Shown: positions 59,227 through 64,000 of the stretch, piece by piece
How the letters are laid out: each line of letters starts with the position of its first letter
Position numbering within the stretch: position 1 is the stretch's first letter
NCBI GenBank assembly: GCA_019321725.1
Contig: CM033118.1
Location: 18,378,071 to 18,442,070, forward strand
DNA length: 64,000 nucleotides
Reading direction: 5' to 3'
DNA from: Paulownia fortunei
Lineage: Eukaryota > Streptophyta > Magnoliopsida > Lamiales > Paulowniaceae
Translations under genes and position numbers: made by a program
The notes under the pieces: model-generated
What the model was told of the DNA's origin: nothing
Databases searched by the model: none
What the model saw: only the letters and a program-made list of their open reading frames with translations

Positions 59227-59370
59227 TAATTTTACTGAATTTGGGAATGTCATCACATTTTTTTGTTACAACGACAATGGGATTATACTTTTCGTTCCAC
59301 TTCCAGTTCTTATGTTAATAGGAGTGAGACTTCTTCTTTTTCTGACAACAATAAAAAATCTTCGTCATAT

Positions 59371-59600
59371 GTGGGATTTTTCGAATATTTTATTGTTAAG
59401 TATAATAATGATTTTTTCAACTAATGTATTTATTTAGCAAATAAATAGCAGTTCTATCTATCAATATGGATGATCTTGGACCCTCGTGGGCTTTTCCGAA
59501 TATTTTATTATTAAGTATAATTATGATTTTTTCAACTAATCTATTTATTTAGCAAATAAATATCAGTTTTATTTATCAATATGTATGATCTTGGACCCTC
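59371..59600. repeat. 115-bp tandem duplication behind the kinase gene
   Basis: GTGGG(A/C)TTTT(T/C)CGAATATTTTATT...ATGATCTTGGACCCTC occurs at 59371-59485 and 59486-59600 with few differences. It lies 145 bp after the stop codon, possibly within the 3' UTR or terminator region. Confidence 0.92.
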
Positions 59601-60314
59601 CATAATGATTTTTCTTCAGATATTGGCTACTTGATCGATCCACTTCTATTATGTCAATGTTAATCAGTACTTCAGTTACTATCTTTTACTAGCAAATTCA
59701 CTGTGGTTAAACCCACAGATTGTGTGTGGGATCAATTCAAAGAAGGTTTGAATCCTGATGGCAAATTATTAAAATGGATGCCTTGACTATTAGGCAAATC
59801 CTTGGGGGGCAAATTTTGCTTCTTATTAGGTAATAATCTATTTTGGTGTGAAATTTATGTGTATTCTCTATGAGTTGTTATATAATATTTTCTTTGTTTG
59901 GCAAATAATGTAATATTGGATGAATCTATAATTTCATAAATTCATACTTTATATGGATATAATTGATAATTCATTGGGTTAAAAACCAATTTGTACCCAA
60001 AAGGCAAAAATAATTGGATAGAAGATTTTTTTTTTTTTGGAAAACATACTTTCAAACTCTAAACCTTAAACCCTAACAATTCTCCCCACAACTTCTTCTA
60101 TTCCACTAATCATAATTCTTTTTATCTATTATAAAAATGAACTAATTTGAAAATTATTATCAACTACTATTAAAATAGACTAATTCATTAACTTGGCTGA
60201 TGAACTCACACACATGTTTGAAAATTCATTAATTTTTTGAAAATTACTTGATTTAAGTTATTTTAATAAATTATTTTGCTAGTAAAGGAGCACGTAATTA
60301 CTCGAGAGAATAAT
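59601..60314. other. AT-rich intergenic region
   Basis: No gene recognised. One AAACCCTAA word (60068-60076) matches the plant telo-box; it lies far upstream of MPP10 and may be incidental. Confidence 0.45.
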
Positions 60315-60640
60315 AAATTGATATCTTTTTGCTTTTTATTATAAGCTATCGATATTTTTTCTTTATCATTTTTAAACAATTTTGTGGATGATTTTTTTTT
60401 TTCAAAAAACTTTAAAATAGATTGCAAATTGGAAAAACAAAAAAAGGGGTCTTATAACATTATTTGATTAGTTTAATAAAATTGATATCTTTATGCTTTT
60501 TATTATAAAATACCAATATTTTTTCTTTCTCATTTTTAAAGAATTTTACCAATTATTTTTTTCAATTTTTGTTTTACAATAGATTGCAGATTGAAAAAAA
60601 CAAGGGTCTTATAAGATGATTTGATTAGAAAAATAAATTA
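60315..60640. repeat. ~164-bp imperfect tandem duplication upstream of MPP10
   Basis: AAATTGATATCTTT(T/A)TGC, TTTTTATTATAA, ATTTTTTCTTT(A/C)TCATTTTTAAA, ATAGATTGCA(A/G)ATTG and GGGTCTTATAA occur in order from 60315 and again from 60479. The duplication lies in the probable promoter of MPP10. Confidence 0.85.
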
Positions 60641-60788
60641 AGCCAAATATTCACTAATTATTTAAACTTCTTTAATTATTGATTCCATTTTTTATTCACA
60701 AAAATATTTTTCTTTTATTTCCAATTTGGCCCTTCTACAATATACATAATACCAGTCTACCATCAGTAATCGTTCTTCTTTCCTCCTT

Positions 60789-60797
60789 AAACCCTAA
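60789..60797 (+). promoter_or_regulatory. Telo-box (AAACCCTAA) in the MPP10 leader
   Basis: AAACCCTAA lies 32 bases before the MPP10 start codon, followed by another AAACC. In plants telo-boxes are enriched in promoters and leaders of ribosomal-protein and ribosome-biogenesis genes, which fits the gene downstream. The site is seen; activity is inferred. Confidence 0.6.
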
Positions 60798-60828
60798 ACC
60801 CCCTAAAGTCTCCTTTACTACCACCACC

Positions 60829-63800
60829 ATGGCCTCAGCTGCTGACGGCGGAGCAAAAGCCGTTGGCTTGGAGTCGCTTCACCGGTTGAAATCCACAGAA
60901 CCGCCGCTCTACCTTACACCATCACCGGAGCTCTCGAAGGCGGCTCGATTAGCCTCGGAATACTTATTCTCCTCTCTCAATCCTTACGCTCCTAAATCTC
61001 CATTCAGTCAACTCTTGACTGAAGGCTTTGATGCCGAGCAGATATGGCAGCAAATCGACCTACAGGCGCAGCCCTTGCTCGCCTCCCTCCGCCGTCACGT
61101 CAGAAATTTCGAGAAGAGTCCGGAAGAAATCGAAAAACAATTCAACTTGGATAGAGCTAGTGGAAAAGAAAAGAATGTGCATGAAGATGGAGAAAATAAA
61201 GGAAACGAGGGCGTAGAAAGTGAAAGTGAGGGTTTGGATGATGATGATGTTGATGATGATGATGAGGAGGAGGAGGAGGAGGAGGAGGAGGAGGAAGAGG
61301 AGGAGGAAGAAGAAGCAGAAGACGACGAGGATGATGGAGAGATGGAGAATGAGGAGAGAGAAAATGTAAATGGAGTAGAGGATAAGTTTCTGAAGATAAA
61401 GGAATTGGAGGAGTATTTGGTGGAAGACGAGGCAAGGGAGTATGGACTAAAGAAGGAGAATAAGAATAAGAGGAAGAGAGGTGAAACTGCAGATGAGGAC
61501 GAGGAGGTTGAGGATGAAGAGGGTAATGAAGACGAGGAAGATGAAGATGGTGAAGAAGAGGATGATGAGGTATGAGTTGCAAGTCTAGCAAAATTCTAGG
61601 GGAATGAGTTAATGTGTTGTGGATTTTTGAGATTGTTAATGGGGTTTGATTTTGCTTAATGGGCTATCAGATTGTTCTAGCGTCATGTAATTGTTTATGG
61701 AATATTTTTGAGCTAATATTTATTTTCATGATGGATATGACAGCTTGGACTTATGGGGCTTGAAGATGATGATGATGATGATGGGAACAAGATGGATAAT
61801 GCAAGGTCTGTTTGCTTACACTTGCTTTAACTCTCTTTTGCCTCCATTTTTCTCTGATATGGCATTGGATTTGTAAGTGTACCATCGGGATGAATGAAAT
61901 GAAATAGAAATAAAAATGACAAAAATGAAAAAAATATCTTTCATGAATGGTATGTAAAGGTCTGAGACAAGGAGATCCCATCTCTCCTTACCTTTTTGTC
62001 TTCGCCATGGAGGTTATTGATGGTTTTCTTGATAACATCACCAATAGCCCTCTTTTCCCCTTTCACTGGGGATGCGAATTTCCCAAATTCACCACTTCTG
62101 CTTTGCAGATGATCTTATTCTTTGCAAAAGAGACAGTGAGTGTACCTGCATGTTTTCATTTGTAAACTTATTGTTGTTTGCTCAGCATGGGCGCAACTCC
62201 CCTTTGATCTCATAGAAGATTCTATAACTGATCTGATACAGCTCAGTCAACTGGATTCAATTTGATGGAGGAATTGAAGTTTTCTAGAACTTTAGCTATT
62301 AGATGTATTTTATTTAGATTTGCTGAAAGGACGTCGTATTAAGTAGACAAAGATAGAATTTTAATATGGAACTTCTCATGTTTTAAGTAATGGTTGCTCC
62401 ACGTTAATGCATTCAAGTGGATTTACAGTATGTAAATAGTTGGACTGAATATGTTTCTTGTCCATTTTTTTGGTTTATATGTGCCTGCACATCTAAAAGA
62501 TATCATATCTTTCTGTTTGTGGATTCAGATATGAAGACTTCTTTGGTGGTAAAAAACCTGGCCAGAAGAAAAAATCTAGACATTTTGGTGGAACAGATGA
62601 CTTGGATATGGATGAACCAAACGACAACAATGACAATCAGGTTATCTGTGCTCTCTCAGGATCCCCACCTCTCTCTCTTCATATTGTTCCATGTCTGCGT
62701 GGTGGAGACAGGACAAGAACTCGTCTGATCATTACATGTAGCTGTTCACTATACTGTTTCCCTTTGTTTGTGTCTTTTGGTGCACTTATTCTTCCTTTTT
62801 CCTGTTCTTGTTATTTTGCTACAGAAGAAGCAAAGTCTTTCTACCCATGAAAAAGAGCTAGAAAAACTTCGTTCTGAGGTAGAGGAGATGGAGAAAGCAA
62901 ACTTGGAACCAAAGACATGGACTATGCAGGGCGAGGTGATATTTATCAACTTCTAAATATTTTTTCTTCCCCATCAGCTTATGCTTATAGGCCATTGTGT
63001 TTTTCTGGATGTTGATTGCTTTGTGTGATGCCAGGTCACTGCTGCTAAAAGACCAAAAAATAGTGCTTTGGAAGTTGATCTAGATTTTGAGCACAATGTG
63101 AGACCTACTCCAGTAATCACAGAAGAGGTCACTGCATCTCTTGAAGAATTAATTCAGAAACGTGTACTTGAGGTATATTCAATGTTGATGCAGCGTTTTA
63201 AATTTCATTGTTTTGTCATGTATCAGAAACTGCTCTTTTTTCCTTGTTCTCCCAAATCTCTCTTAGAATCAGTTCCCATCATTAGCAGTTTTTTCATGAG
63301 ATTAATTTACAATACTAACTGTGGTGAGGACTGAACAATGAGAAAGAGAGTGCGCCAACAACCAGTCCCCAGCATCTTCAATCCACCAATAAATGCACTG
63401 AGTTAGGGTCTTTGGTTGAAGAGAAGATGGAAGACTCCTTTTATTCTTTTGTTTTTGGGGCGGGAATGAGTTGTGGGAGCTCGCTAATATCACATTAATT
63501 GGCTTAATCTGCAAAATAATTTCATTTAGAATTAGCTTTTTGGCCTCCTTCTAACTTCCTGACTAAAGAAATGAAATTGGTGGGTACTGTATTAGTTTTT
63601 TTTTTTATATTCATCATCTTTATAATTATCCTTTTCCCGAGAAGGAAGGGGGGTTGGGGGAGATGGTGGTTGTGTTTTTTGCAGCATCACTTCTCATGCA
63701 TTTGTTCTTGTCCCTTCATTTTCATTATGTATGCTTTGCAAGATGTTTAGCCTTATGCATTTTCAATAACTTTTATGGAGTCACATCTATGTTGCATACT

Positions 63801-64000
63801 TGTAATTTCTTTGTGAACTTTTATTTTTCCTGTTATTAGTGTTATAAGATAAATGATTGTACTTCTATCATCATGCTCTATAGTTCTGTGTTTCATTGTT
63901 TCGGAGTGAATGAACACTACATTTGGTACCATGTTTAGGGCCGATTTGATGATGTCCAGAAGCCACCTACTTTATTAACCAAGGCACCAAGAGAGAAAAA
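60829..64000 (+). CDS. MPP10: MPP10, U3 small nucleolar ribonucleoprotein protein (5' part, cut by window end)
   Basis: Exons: 60829-61569, 61744-61805, 62529-62640, 62825-62935, 63035-63172 and 63939 onward. All have GT-AG borders and consistent phases. The start MASAADGG was chosen because it is the ATG in a CCACCACC context with the conserved region right after it. The N-terminal helical region is followed by a very acidic tract (about residues 140-180, a run of some 20 glutamates from GAG repeats), a Lys-rich KNKRKRG patch and a second acidic tract. Then come YEDFFGGKK, LEKLRSEVEEME, KANLEPKTWTMQGE and ATASxEELIQKR-like sequence, hallmarks of MPP10. MPP10 works with IMP3 and IMP4 in the nucleolar SSU processome for 18S rRNA maturation. 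The 3' half lies beyond the window. Confidence 0.93.
61947..62145 (+). mobile_element. LINE reverse-transcriptase fragment in MPP10 intron 2
   Basis: Encodes CKGLRQGDPISPYLFVFAME and, after a frame change, FADDLILCK, the hallmark blocks of plant non-LTR retrotransposon reverse transcriptases. Only about 200 bp remain, with no tail or target duplication identified. It lies between exon 2 (ends 61805) and exon 3 (starts 62529), in the same orientation as MPP10, and should be spliced out. Confidence 0.8.

Noticed and set aside
61157..61591. 144-codon antisense frame rich in Pro, His and Leu
   Set aside because: Mirror image of the acidic GAG/GAT-rich MPP10 exon; no independent support.

Overview
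This is a nuclear window from a dicot plant: it is AT-rich, its genes carry GT-AG introns, and it holds plant-specific transposons. The window is dominated by a head-to-tail array of CC-NB-ARC-LRR disease-resistance genes of the late-blight R1-like type. That gene type and its wording (MAYAAV start, FVTIGPKYQLKE, LAQVNP) make an asterid, probably Lamiales, the best guess. This is inference; no species can be read from the sequence alone.

Layout. Positions 1-43.6 kb are the NLR array, all on the minus strand. Copy A is cut by the window edge (1-35). Copy B (12018 to 4479) is split by a Copia retrotransposon. C is 24168-21525, D is 27420-25356, D' is a fragment at 28135-27688, E is 33765-31151, F is 39483-36804 and G is an N-terminal stub at 43561-43346. 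Related 5' and 3' flanks recur beside the copies, so the duplicated unit is larger than the gene. Orphan flank copies at about 15.7-16.2, 19.3-19.9 and 42.8-43.3 kb mark units whose gene is lost. B, C, D and F are broken by several frameshifts or deletions each. E keeps a 757-codon reading frame and is broken only by a 2-bp tandem duplication in the last LRRs.

Mobile DNA in and around the array: a tRNA-derived SINE (726-1058), a minus-strand Copia relic (about 1996-2565), a young Copia element with identical-length 413-bp LTRs and a GGGCA target duplication (4946-10047), a Ty3/gypsy-type LTR of about 1.7 kb (about 16796-18507), a non-autonomous CACTA element with a TAT duplication (41114-41903), a Mutator-like MITE (47604-48051) and a probable hAT-like MITE (48218-48536).

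From 43.8 kb onward there are ordinary genes: a LEA_2/NHL gene with a premature stop (minus), an unidentified coding-looking exon (52343-52074, minus), a Rolling-stone-like multipass membrane protein of 343 aa in eight exons (52825-55148), a 7-exon G-type lectin S-receptor-like kinase of 801 aa (56026-59226) and the 5' part of MPP10, the U3 snoRNP protein (60829 to the window end). MPP10 has a telo-box in its leader and a LINE reverse-transcriptase fragment in its first intron. The NLRs and the receptor kinase are both immune-receptor classes, but nothing in the sequence shows that they act together. I found no tRNA, rRNA, CRISPR or origin features.
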